From Mucilaginibacter sp. (GTDB taxonomy: Bacteria; Bacteroidota; Bacteroidia; Sphingobacteriales; Sphingobacteriaceae), in NCBI RefSeq assembly GCF_028288105.1, contig NZ_JAQBOI010000085.1, positions 1-35,460 of the forward strand: a stretch of DNA of 35,460 nucleotides, given 5' to 3'. Below are positions 28,181-35,460 of the stretch, piece by piece; the stretch's first letter is position 1, and every line of letters starts with the position of its first letter. The notes beneath the pieces were generated by a model that was given only the letters and a program-made list of their open reading frames with translations, ran no database searches and was not told where the DNA came from. The translations under genes and the position numbers were made by a program.

Positions 28181-28288
28181 AACTCATTTAATAAATTTTG
28201 TTTAGAATTGTTTTTTAAATTATAAATTATCTTATAACGATAACTTTTCAAACAAATTCATTTCATTTGTATTATATTAACCATAACT

Positions 28289-28660
28289 ATGAGAAGAATA
28301 TTGTTAATCAGCACCGATGCAGCAGTTAAGGAGCTGTTGTGCGCCAACTCATCATTACTTAACGCGAATGTAGAAGTAAACGAATGCACCCAAGATCTGT
28401 TGCAAAAAATTAAACACCGCAAACCCGACGTTTTAGTTATTGACTTTATACTAAACAACGACAATGGCGGCGGTTTGTGTCACCAGGTGAAGTCGGACCC
28501 GCAGCTACGTGATTTGCCTGTTGTCCTACTGTCCGAGTATACCACTATAGGCCGCATAGCATCCAAATTCGGATGCGATGCCATCGTTAATAAACCGGCA
28601 AATGTGCGGCATTTAACCTCTGCGATAACCAATCTGCTGCGGCCGCATCATGCGCATTAG
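28289..28660 (+). CDS. Single-domain response regulator (CheY-like)
   Basis: A 123-residue receiver domain without an output domain. The phosphoacceptor is Asp52 in VLVIDFILNND. Ser stands at the switch position in LPVVLLSEY, and the conserved lysine is in AIVNKPANV. The usual acidic pair near the N-terminus is reduced: STD at residues 8-10 keeps one of the two acids, so Mg2+ binding and phosphorylation may be weakened. It is encoded divergently from glgX and upstream (65-base gap) of the GH15 gene. No cognate kinase is next to it. Confidence 0.83.
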   Translation: MRRILLISTDAAVKELLCANSSLLNANVEVNECTQDLLQKIKHRKPDVLVIDFILNNDNGGGLCHQVKSDPQLRDLPVVLLSEYTTIGRIASKFGCDAIVNKPANVRHLTSAITNLLRPHHAH

Positions 28661-28725
28661 GCAAATGCTTTTTTTGGTAACAATTATAAATTATTGTTGT
28701 TGGTATGGTAATTTAAAGTTGTTTA

Positions 28726-30513
28726 ATGGAAAAACACACGTATCAAACAGGTTTAGTGGGGAACTGCGCATTTCTGGCTCACATAAACAAAAACACTAAT
28801 ATCGAGTGGATGTGCTGGCCACGTTTTGATAGCCCATTTATATTTGGCGGGTTATTGGATACTAAAAAAGGTGGCGAGTTTTCTATTTTACCAAAGGGCG
28901 AATTTACTACAAGCCAGATCTACTTAGAAAATACCAACGTATTACGCACCGAGATAACCTGCGCTAATGGCAAATATAGAGTTACCGACTTTGCCCCGCG
29001 TTTTCTTAAATACGGCAGGTATTTTAAACCGCTTATACTGATCCGTAAGATAGAAGTACTTGAAGGTACGCCGCGTATAAGGGTTAAATGCACCCCGGTA
29101 TGCGATTACGGCCGTTTAAAACAAGATCGTTTACAAGGCAGCGACTCCATCGAATTTATGGGTTGCGGGGAAAAGATGACGCTAACATCAAATATCCCGC
29201 TTACCTACCTCATTGACGAAGAGTATTTTTCGCTTAATGAAACGAAGTACCTGCTACTAAATTACGGCGGCGAGTTTGAAGGATCTTTGGTAAGTACATC
29301 AGAAGAATACCTTCGCGAAACTATTGATTACTGGCGCCTTTGGATAAAGCACTCCTCTATCGCTACATTTTACCAGCCCTATGTGATCCGCTCGGCATTG
29401 GTTCTTAAGATACACCAGTATGAGGATACCGGTGCCATTATCGCAGCCAGTACCAGCAGCCTACCCGAATTTCCGGGGAGTGAGCGCAATTGGGATTACC
29501 GTTATTGCTGGCTCCGCGATACCTATTATGTTTTAACCTCGCTTAATCACATAGGGCACTTCGAGGAAATGGAGCGGTATTTCAGTTATGTGACCGATAT
29601 TTCGCTTTCGGAGGGCGATGGTTTCAGGTATCAACCCTTATATGGCATAACCGGAAAGAAAGACCTTACTGAAACAATTATGGAACACCTTGATGGTTAT
29701 ATGGGTAACAAGCCGGTCCGTATTGGCAATCAGGCGTCTGAGCATGTGCAGAATGACATTTACGGCCAGGTGCTTATTTCGTTACTGCCATTGTATACCG
29801 ATCACCGTTTTATTTTCAGCGAACGAAAAGATTCTGATAAGTGGATATCTTCAATATTAAATAAGATAGAGCGGACTATCGACGAAAAAGACGCGGGTAT
29901 ATGGGAGTTCCGCAATATCGCGCATATACACTGTTACAGCAATCTGTTTCAATGGGCAGGTTGTAATGCGGCCGAAAAAATCGCGCTTACTATTGGCAAT
30001 AATGAACTGGCTGACAGGGCACGCGATCTTAAGGAACGGGCGGCAGCACATATAGAAAGCTGCTACGACGCCGAACGCAAGGTGTATACCCATGCAGCGG
30101 GCAGCCCTCACTTAGATGCCAGCACGCTACAGCTTATTATGATGAACTACATTGATCCCGCATCGCAGAAAGCCAGGGATCATCTGGCCGCTTTAGAAAA
30201 AGAACTTAAAACAGATGGCGGCCTTTTTTACAGGTATATCCACAGCGACGATTTCGGTAAGCCAAAAACAACTTTCCTGATTTGCGCATTTTGGTATGTA
30301 GAAGCACTTGCTTGTGTGGGCCGCATGGACGATGCCATACGCGAGTTTGAAAAACTGATAAAATACCGTAATCATTTGCTACTGTTTAGCGAGGATGTGG
30401 ATGAGCAAACTGGTAGCCAGTGGGGGAATTTCCCACAGGCTTACAGCCATGTTGGCTTGATGAATGCAGCCTATCGGATAGCCATTAAACTTGACCGGCC
30501 AACATTTTTATAA
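28726..30513 (+). CDS. GH15 family glucoamylase/trehalase-like hydrolase
   Basis: A 595-residue protein with the two-domain layout of bacterial GH15: an N-terminal beta-sandwich (about 1-210; GLVGNCAFLAHINKN, IEWMCWPRFDSP, RVTDFAPRF) then an (alpha/alpha)6 barrel. GSERNWDYRYCWLRDTYYVL is the GH15 signature. The acid is probably the Glu in AGIWEFR (near residue 391) and the base the Glu in LLFSEDVDEQTGSQWGNFPQA (near 554), both present. No signal peptide, so cytoplasmic. It could release glucose from alpha-1,4 glucans; some members of this subgroup are trehalases. Beside an MscS channel gene (2 bases) and opposite the trehalose operon, trehalose or maltodextrin turnover is the likely role (inference). 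Confidence 0.9.
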   Translation: MEKHTYQTGLVGNCAFLAHINKNTNIEWMCWPRFDSPFIFGGLLDTKKGGEFSILPKGEFTTSQIYLENTNVLRTEITCANGKYRVTDFAPRFLKYGRYFKPLILIRKIEVLEGTPRIRVKCTPVCDYGRLKQDRLQGSDSIEFMGCGEKMTLTSNIPLTYLIDEEYFSLNETKYLLLNYGGEFEGSLVSTSEEYLRETIDYWRLWIKHSSIATFYQPYVIRSALVLKIHQYEDTGAIIAASTSSLPEFPGSERNWDYRYCWLRDTYYVLTSLNHIGHFEEMERYFSYVTDISLSEGDGFRYQPLYGITGKKDLTETIMEHLDGYMGNKPVRIGNQASEHVQNDIYGQVLISLLPLYTDHRFIFSERKDSDKWISSILNKIERTIDEKDAGIWEFRNIAHIHCYSNLFQWAGCNAAEKIALTIGNNELADRARDLKERAAAHIESCYDAERKVYTHAAGSPHLDASTLQLIMMNYIDPASQKARDHLAALEKELKTDGGLFYRYIHSDDFGKPKTTFLICAFWYVEALACVGRMDDAIREFEKLIKYRNHLLLFSEDVDEQTGSQWGNFPQAYSHVGLMNAAYRIAIKLDRPTFL

Positions 30514-30515
30514 CT

Positions 30516-31610
30516 ATGGAAGACCATATCAATTCCTGGACAAAACATCTGCCGCACTGGTTATGGAACCTTTTGCTGATTTGCTTTGCTTTACTTATTG
30601 GCCTGGTGGTTAAATTTGCAGTTACCCTGCTGCTCAACTATTATAAAAACAGAAAAAATGCCGATTATTCTTTTTTAAAATCATTAGTAACGCATTTAAG
30701 TAAATCGCTAAATTTCTTTATACCACTATTAACACTCACTATCTTACTCCCCTACCTTGCATTAAAAGATGTTTATGAGGACGATATAAAAAGATGGCTG
30801 GGTATAATGTTGATCATATCATTCGCCAGCGTGCTAATGAATGCTATAAAGATCCTGGAGGATTACATTTTTTATAAATATGATTTCAATAAGGAAGATA
30901 ATTTAAAAGAACGCAAGATCCGTACCCAACTTCAATTTGTTAGAAGAGTGGCTATCGTCATTATTATCCTTGTAACACTTTCTCTGATCTTATTGAGTTT
31001 TGAGAGCGTGCGAAAACTTGGTGCGGGTTTGCTTACGGGCGTAGGAATAGGCGGTATTATCATTGGGTTTGCCGCGCAAAAATCGCTGGGTAACCTGCTG
31101 GCCGGTTTCCAGATCGCATTTACCCAGCCTATAAGGATTGATGATGTATTGGTAGTAGAAGGAGAATGGGGCCGGGTTGAAGATATTACACTTACCTACG
31201 TGGTTTTAAACATATGGGACCAGCGGCGGCTAATATTGCCAATTAATTACTTTATTGAAAAACCATTCCAAAACTGGACGCGGACTACCGCCGAGATTTT
31301 GGGCACTGTTTTTTTATATGTGGACTATAGTGTACCTGTTGACAAGCTTAGGGAAGAATTAACACGGTTATTAAAGGCATCCCCCCTGTGGGACCAACGC
31401 GTAGGAATTTTGCAGGTGACTGATGCCAAAGAGAATACCTTGGAACTACGCGCCCTGGTAAGCGCGCGCAATTCATCACAGGCATTTGATCTGAGATGTT
31501 ACGTAAGGGAAAATCTGATAAAATTTTTGGCGGACAACTTCAGCGAAAGTCTGCCAAGGCACAGATATACGATCAACAGTGATCCTAAAGGCCATAAGCC
31601 AGATCAATGA
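30516..31610 (+). CDS. MscS-family mechanosensitive ion channel
   Basis: A 364-residue inner-membrane protein. About five hydrophobic segments are visible (near residues 16-38, 57-80, 92-110, 145-165 and 170-195). The pore-lining helix and hinge are in GAGLLTGVGIGGIIIGFAAQKSLGNLLAG, the glycine/alanine-rich TM3 of MscS. The beta domain follows with FTQPIRIDDVLVVEGEWGRVEDITLTYVVL, and PINYFIEKPFQNWTR matches the family. It would open when membrane tension rises and release solutes after osmotic downshock. Only two bases separate it from the GH15 gene, so co-expression is expected. Confidence 0.92.
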   Translation: MEDHINSWTKHLPHWLWNLLLICFALLIGLVVKFAVTLLLNYYKNRKNADYSFLKSLVTHLSKSLNFFIPLLTLTILLPYLALKDVYEDDIKRWLGIMLIISFASVLMNAIKILEDYIFYKYDFNKEDNLKERKIRTQLQFVRRVAIVIIILVTLSLILLSFESVRKLGAGLLTGVGIGGIIIGFAAQKSLGNLLAGFQIAFTQPIRIDDVLVVEGEWGRVEDITLTYVVLNIWDQRRLILPINYFIEKPFQNWTRTTAEILGTVFLYVDYSVPVDKLREELTRLLKASPLWDQRVGILQVTDAKENTLELRALVSARNSSQAFDLRCYVRENLIKFLADNFSESLPRHRYTINSDPKGHKPDQ

Positions 31611-31718
31611 AATAGACTTATACAATCCCGGTTTCGTTTTGTAAAAACCGACTGTTTTGAAGTAAATCTTTTTTTTTGCATTAGGAGATTAAGACGCAAT
31701 TTTTCTATATTCGGGTTA

Positions 31719-32270
31719 ATGAGATCAGGAGCACTTAAAATAGCGTTGATTTATGTTGTTGCAGGTACCCTATGGATCACGCTTAGCGATAAATTATTAC
31801 TGGTGCTGCAAAATCGCTTCGATCTGGGGGTTGTATTGTTTATCAGCAGCATCAAAGGCATAGGTTACGTGCTGTTTACCGGCGTGCTCTTGTACCAACT
31901 GATCCGACTGTACACCAGGCGCCTTTCCGAAAGCGAACGGCGATATCGCAGTTATTTTGACGACAATCCAAATCCCATGTGGATCATCGACCTCCGCACC
32001 TTGGTCTTTATGGCGGTCAATGAAGCCGCTATTACCTTTTACGGCTATAACCGGGATGAATTTCTTAATATGAGCATACTGGATATAGGCCCGCCAGAAG
32101 ATATCAACGCTGTTCATACGGCTGTTCGGGAATTGCAGCCGGGCATGAACGATAACGGGAACTGGCGACACCGGAAAAAGGATGGAACGGTGATCGGTGT
32201 GCATATCACTTCACACCTCATCCGCACGCAAAAGGGCGGTAACGTGATGGCAATGGTCTCAAAGACGTAA
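31719..32270 (+). CDS. Membrane-anchored PAS-domain protein, orphan sensor fragment
   Basis: A 183-residue protein. Two hydrophobic helices (about 6-24 and 38-64, FISSIKGIGYVLFTGVLLYQLIRLY) are followed by a PAS domain (about 72-180: RYRSYFDDNPNPMWIIDLRTLVFMAVNEAAITFYGYNRDEFL, then HRKKDGTVIGVHI). This is the usual N-terminus of a PAS histidine kinase, but no HisKA or HATPase region follows. After AMVS the frame ends at TAA; in the next frame the sequence continues KDVKEQIV and stops at 32287. That resembles the ordinary end of a PAS domain (DVxEQ), so a one-base frameshift or sequencing error is possible. Function as a lone sensor is uncertain. Confidence 0.7.
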   Translation: MRSGALKIALIYVVAGTLWITLSDKLLLVLQNRFDLGVVLFISSIKGIGYVLFTGVLLYQLIRLYTRRLSESERRYRSYFDDNPNPMWIIDLRTLVFMAVNEAAITFYGYNRDEFLNMSILDIGPPEDINAVHTAVRELQPGMNDNGNWRHRKKDGTVIGVHITSHLIRTQKGGNVMAMVSKT

Positions 32271-32315
32271 AAGAGCAGATCGTTTAATTGTCTTAAAAAT
32301 TACCGATAAACGCGC

Positions 32316-32957
32316 CTAAATAATTTTCGATGCAAGCAGTATCGCAATGGCCTCTTTACCGCAGTTTACATGCAATTTACGGTAGGTATTCCTCAGGTGC
32401 GAGCGTGCAGTGTCATAGGCTATACACATTTCGTGTGCTATTAATTTCACGCTATAGCCTTTAGTTAGCAAGTGCAATATTTCGGCCTCCCTATTGGTAA
32501 GGTCATATTTTATCTGGAGGTTGTTGTTGTCTTTTGCCGCTTTAAAACTATTAATAACCTTTTTAGCTATCAAAGGCGACATTGGGGCGCCGCCGCTTAA
32601 CGCTTCCTTTATAGCATCAAAAAACTTTTCTGGCGATGTTTTTTTCAGGATATAACCATCGGCCCCGGCGCAAATGCTTTTAAATAAGCGCTCATCGTCT
32701 TCAAATTGGGTATACATTATTATAGGGGTTTCGGGTCGTATTTCCTTGATCTCTTCAACACCGGTAATGCCATCCTTGCCAGGCATATCAATATCCATAA
32801 TTACCAGGTCGGGCTGGCATTGCCTAACCTGGTTTTTTACATCATTCACGTTGTTAAAATCTCCAACTACTTTATAACCGTCCTGTTCATTCAACAAATA
32901 CACCAGGGAGTTTCTTAAAGCCTCGTTATCTTCGTATATTACTAATTTTTGATCCAT
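32316..32957 (-). CDS. NarL/FixJ-type response regulator with LuxR HTH
   Basis: A 213-residue transcription regulator. The receiver domain (1-120) has the acidic pair E9/D10, phosphoacceptor Asp55 in LVIMDIDMPGKDG, Thr in PIIMYTQF and Lys in YILKKTSPEKF. The LuxR-type DNA-binding domain (about 148-212) reads LTNREAEILHLLTKGYSVKLIAHEM, then DTARSHLRNTYRKLHV, the standard GerE pattern. It is translated downstream of the TPR histidine kinase with a 10-base gap and is most likely its partner. Target genes are unknown. Confidence 0.92.
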   Translation of the reverse strand: MDQKLVIYEDNEALRNSLVYLLNEQDGYKVVGDFNNVNDVKNQVRQCQPDLVIMDIDMPGKDGITGVEEIKEIRPETPIIMYTQFEDDERLFKSICAGADGYILKKTSPEKFFDAIKEALSGGAPMSPLIAKKVINSFKAAKDNNNLQIKYDLTNREAEILHLLTKGYSVKLIAHEMCIAYDTARSHLRNTYRKLHVNCGKEAIAILLASKII

Positions 32958-32967
32958 AATGATTGTG

Positions 32968-35052
32968 TCAGGCCTTTTGAAATATATTGTATTTTGCCGG
33001 CCATTTCTTTTTTACAGGGATCGATACACTGAAGAACGTTCCGTTTTCTGATGTCATTACCAAATTGCCGTTCCATTTTTCAACCCTGCTTTTTATGTTT
33101 TGCAGCCCATTCCTGCCTTTATTTATCGCTGTGGGGTCAAATCCTTTTCCATCGTCTTTAATTTCCAGGCAAAACTGGTCTTTTGTCGTTTTAAGTTCTA
33201 TCGATATAAACCTGGCAAATGCATGCTTCCGTATGTTGTTTAAGATCTCCCTGAATATTAAAAAGATATCCCGTTGTTTTTCATGCGATATGGTTTGATC
33301 CGAAAACCCCTCCTCAACATTCATTTGATAATCTATATCATTGCTGTCGAATATCTCGCCTGCATATCGCCGCATTCTTACCTGTAATGTCCCCTGGTCG
33401 TCGGGCTTTGTTTTCATATTCCAAACAATTTCGTCAAGGGCTTCTGTAGAAGCAAGTAATTCTTCGCGTATATCCGCCAAATGATCTTTCTCGGTACGGC
33501 CACCAACTGCCGGCTTTTTAATCAGTTCGGTTAAAAATTGAATGTTTGTTAATCTTGAGCCAATATCGTCGTGCAGATCCCTGGCAATAGATGTCCGCAT
33601 TTTGTCCATCTCAATGATGGCTTTGGCTTTTTGTAAAGTACGGGTACGATAGGCAGCCAGCACAATTATCAGCAGTACAAGTACCGAAACCGTGATTACC
33701 GAATATTTAAATGTACGTTGCTTTTCAAAGTAGGCCCTGTTTATTTTCTGATCCTTTTTTAGCAGCACTATTTCCTGCTCTTTCCGTTCCACTACTGATT
33801 GTTCTTCAAGCTTTTTTATTTGCAGTGTTAACTCGGTATTTTGAAGGCTATCAACAGCTTTATGGTATTTTTCACTAAATATTAATGATTTTTCAAACTC
33901 CTTTTGGTCGGCATAAAACTTTGCGAGGTACTTATAATTACTTACTTCCTGCTGTTTATCTCCATTTTTCACAGCTGTTTCAATAGCGCCCAACATTTTT
34001 TCTTCTGATTTTTTTTTCGCCTGATACCCCTCTTGTAAAAAAAGTATTTTAGCGTCAATACTGGCAATTAAAGCATTATCGCCGGCTTTACCCGCTATGT
34101 ATTTCGCCTTTATATAGTAAGTAATGGCATCTTTAGGCTTGTTCATTTCGGTGTAGGTGTTTCCTATTTCCTTTAAAACATCGGCCTGCTCGGGTAAAAG
34201 GTTCATCTCCTGATCAACCCGCAATGCAAGTGCAAACTGCGCAAGCGACTCATCATATCTTTTCAATCCCCTATAAATTGTTCCGAGGCTTATTCCTGCA
34301 GTAGAAAATCCACGTTTGTCGTTAATAGTTTTCTTGAGTAATTGTGCCTTTAACGCATATGGCAACGCCTGTTTAAAAAGATGCAATTCAGTAAAATCAT
34401 TAGAGATACCCTGATAACAAAAAGATTCACCCTTTTGACTTCCTATTTTTAAAAATAAATTAAGGGCGCTCAAATGATATGTTAATGCTTTTTTAAAGTC
34501 CCCAAGGCTTATATAAGTATTCCCGATGTTTAACGATTGCCCGGCGGTTGATTCGGTGGTAGTAGTGGATGGGGTAAGCTTCCTGGTTAAGTCAAGTGCT
34601 TTTAGCAAAAAAAACAAAGCATCCTTATAATTGCCTTCCATTTTGTAAAATAAACCAGCAGAGCTATTATAGTTCATCCTTATTTTGGCCCCTTCCTGGG
34701 TTTTGATATCGGCTTTTTCTGCCAGCAATTTCGTTTCGTTTAAAAAGAACCTCGAGCTATCCATCATCCCGGTATTGTAATAAATGCTTACTAATTGCGA
34801 ATAAGCCGTGCTTAGCAACCTGGGATTATTAAAACGCGAGCCTAATTTTATGGTCTTATACGAATAATATTTTGCCGCATTCATATCATACCGGGTTAAC
34901 AAACTCGATAGTTTATTCATACTGCTACCCTCTTCTTCGGTATTTTTATGCGACGCGATAACTTTTTTCAAACTGTCAATAGCCGGGCTTTGCGCATATA
35001 GCTTTGCTGAAAAAACGACCGAAATAAATAAGACGATTTTGAAAAAGCGCAT
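32968..35052 (-). CDS. TPR-containing sensor histidine kinase (HisKA_3 type)
   Basis: A 694-residue inner-membrane kinase. A signal peptide (about 1-20, ending LYAQ) exports a long periplasmic region of TPR repeats (about 30-390; e.g. [24 protein letters not shown]). A coiled coil (about 400-440) leads to one membrane helix (about 450-470, [17 protein letters not shown]). The cytoplasmic part has a HisKA_3 dimerisation motif with phospho-acceptor His near 494 ([15 protein letters not shown]) and a HATPase_c domain: N box [12 protein letters not shown]1 [11 protein letters not shown]2 [11 protein letters not shown]. This architecture is common in Bacteroidota and pairs with LuxR-type regulators, as here. 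The signal sensed by the TPR region cannot be deduced. Confidence 0.93.
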   Translation of the reverse strand: MRFFKIVLFISVVFSAKLYAQSPAIDSLKKVIASHKNTEEEGSSMNKLSSLLTRYDMNAAKYYSYKTIKLGSRFNNPRLLSTAYSQLVSIYYNTGMMDSSRFFLNETKLLAEKADIKTQEGAKIRMNYNSSAGLFYKMEGNYKDALFFLLKALDLTRKLTPSTTTTESTAGQSLNIGNTYISLGDFKKALTYHLSALNLFLKIGSQKGESFCYQGISNDFTELHLFKQALPYALKAQLLKKTINDKRGFSTAGISLGTIYRGLKRYDESLAQFALALRVDQEMNLLPEQADVLKEIGNTYTEMNKPKDAITYYIKAKYIAGKAGDNALIASIDAKILFLQEGYQAKKKSEEKMLGAIETAVKNGDKQQEVSNYKYLAKFYADQKEFEKSLIFSEKYHKAVDSLQNTELTLQIKKLEEQSVVERKEQEIVLLKKDQKINRAYFEKQRTFKYSVITVSVLVLLIIVLAAYRTRTLQKAKAIIEMDKMRTSIARDLHDDIGSRLTNIQFLTELIKKPAVGGRTEKDHLADIREELLASTEALDEIVWNMKTKPDDQGTLQVRMRRYAGEIFDSNDIDYQMNVEEGFSDQTISHEKQRDIFLIFREILNNIRKHAFARFISIELKTTKDQFCLEIKDDGKGFDPTAINKGRNGLQNIKSRVEKWNGNLVMTSENGTFFSVSIPVKKKWPAKYNIFQKA

Positions 35053-35081
35053 GAGGTAAGGTTTAGGAATTACATTTTCCC

Positions 35082-35114
35082 TAAACTTACAACTTTATTA
35101 ATACATAAAGACAA
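35082..35114 (-). promoter_or_regulatory. Candidate promoter of the histidine kinase operon
   Basis: On the minus strand, TAAGTTTA (35082-35089) matches the Bacteroidota -7 pattern TAnnTTTG in all but its last base. A TTG (35112-35114) lies 22 bases further upstream, close to the usual spacing for the -33 element. Transcription would start about 25 bases before the kinase ATG. The -33 element falls inside the hairpin listed next. Called by eye only. Confidence 0.4.
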
Positions 35115-35152
35115 CACCCCTCGGCAGGCAAACATACCTGCCGGGTGCTGTC
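35110..35152 (-). terminator. Hairpin terminator of the CHU_C-domain gene
   Basis: Arms GACAACACCC...GGCAGG and CCTGCCGGGTGCTGTC pair with one G-U wobble and a three-base bulge around an 8-base loop, giving a GC-rich stem of about 16 pairs. On the minus strand it is followed by a modest T-rich stretch (TTTATGTATT). It lies 23 bases after the stop codon of the type IX secretion cargo gene and ends that transcript before the kinase operon. Confidence 0.6.
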
Positions 35153-35175
35153 ATACTCCCCCGAGTAATTTATCG

Positions 35176-35460
35176 TTAATACTTTATTAAAATAAAACCT
35201 GTTTTGCGTTTAATTTTGCCGCGGTCGTTATACTCTAACTGGTAAAAATAAGTGCCTGCCTGCTGCAGTTTTCCGTTAATATTTGAGCGCCCATTGAACA
35301 CCTTCGAAAAGTTATCGTATCCCTTAGCCGAGTAAATAAGTGCTCCGCTGCGGTTTATTACCTGCAATGTATTGTCGGGATGTTGTGATATCCCATCAAT
35401 TGTTAATACATCGCTAATGCCATCACCGTTTGGCGAAAGGGCTTGATGCACCACAATGTC
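35176..35460 (-). CDS. C-terminal part of a type IX secretion cargo protein (CHU_C/gliding-motility domain)
   Basis: The frame is open to the right edge, so the N-terminus is outside the window; about 94 codons are visible. They form the CHU_C/gliding-motility-associated C-terminal domain used as a type B type IX secretion sorting signal. HQALSPNGDGISDVLTIDGI is the family hallmark (SPNGDGxND), then NTLQVINRSGALIYSAKGYDN, FNGRSNINGK and AGTYFYQLEYN, ending KRKTGFILIKY. The protein would be exported by Sec and the type IX system to the cell surface or outside. Its catalytic or adhesive part is not visible. Confidence 0.88.
   Translation of the reverse strand, partial: DIVVHQALSPNGDGISDVLTIDGISQHPDNTLQVINRSGALIYSAKGYDNFSKVFNGRSNINGKLQQAGTYFYQLEYNDRGKIKRKTGFILIKY

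Noticed and set aside
28181..28288. Promoter for glgX (TTTG-N19-TAATTTAT on the minus strand)
   Set aside because: Only four of six fixed -7 bases match in a very AT-rich gap, so chance matches are expected; a promoter must exist here but cannot be placed.
31625..31660. Terminator after the MscS gene
   Set aside because: A CGGTTT/AAACCG stem of six pairs is visible but lacks an immediate T-run; the T9 stretch is some 25 bases further on.
31797..32204. Minus-strand frame of 135 codons
   Set aside because: Antisense to the PAS protein, which shows clear PAS motifs; the reverse frame shows none.

Overview
The window reads as chromosomal DNA of a Bacteroidota bacterium, most likely in the Sphingobacteriaceae (Mucilaginibacter/Pedobacter type). 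The signs are a UpxY-type antiterminator in a Wza/Wzc/Wzx polysaccharide locus, a gliding-motility/type IX secretion (CHU_C) C-terminal domain at the right edge, a periplasmic-TPR histidine kinase paired with a NarL/LuxR regulator, few purine-rich Shine-Dalgarno sequences, and a fused TreY-MalQ enzyme. No rRNA, tRNA, CRISPR array, transposase or phage gene was seen. The genus is inferred.

Region 1 (about 1-15.7 kb, all on the minus strand) is the promoter-proximal part of an exopolysaccharide/capsule operon. In transcription order it encodes an outer-membrane export lipoprotein (Wza-like), a NusG-like antiterminator (UpxY-like), a polysaccharide co-polymerase/tyrosine kinase (Wzc-like), a Gfo/Idh/MocA dehydrogenase, a WlbB/WbpD-like acetyltransferase, a DegT aminotransferase, a PglD/NeuD-like acetyltransferase, an SDR epimerase, a second DegT aminotransferase, a Wzx-like flippase, and four glycosyltransferases (GT8-like, CgeB-like with TPRs, exostosin-like, and GT4, cut by the left edge). 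The sugar genes suggest a repeat unit with one or two N-acetylated amino sugars, one probably a 2,3-diacetamido uronic acid. No Wzy polymerase or initiating phosphoglycosyltransferase is visible; they are probably beyond the left edge. A 479-base gap upstream of wza holds a strong terminator of the neighbouring gene and a cluster of short repeats.

Region 2 (16.2-19.7 kb) is mixed: a NagD-like HAD phosphatase, an 82-residue plus-strand protein with a thioredoxin/GST-N-like pattern, and three minus-strand genes of unknown function (lipoprotein, secreted helical protein, three-TM protein with a beta-sandwich domain) that look like one envelope module.

Region 3 (20.0-31.6 kb) is a carbon-storage/osmolyte region. 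glgX, treZ and a treY-malQ fusion form a tight minus-strand operon that would turn glycogen-type glucan into trehalose and recycle the leftover maltodextrin. Divergent from it, on the plus strand, are a single-domain response regulator, a GH15 glucoamylase/trehalase-like enzyme and an MscS-type channel only 2 bases behind it. Together they suggest osmotic-stress handling.

Region 4 (31.7-35.5 kb) is signalling: an orphan membrane PAS protein with a possible frameshift at its end, then a two-component pair (TPR histidine kinase and LuxR-type regulator), then the end of a type IX secretion cargo protein. By eye the exopolysaccharide operon and the three-gene unknown module are more AT-rich than the glycogen/trehalose region, which fits an accessory or transferred origin for the former.
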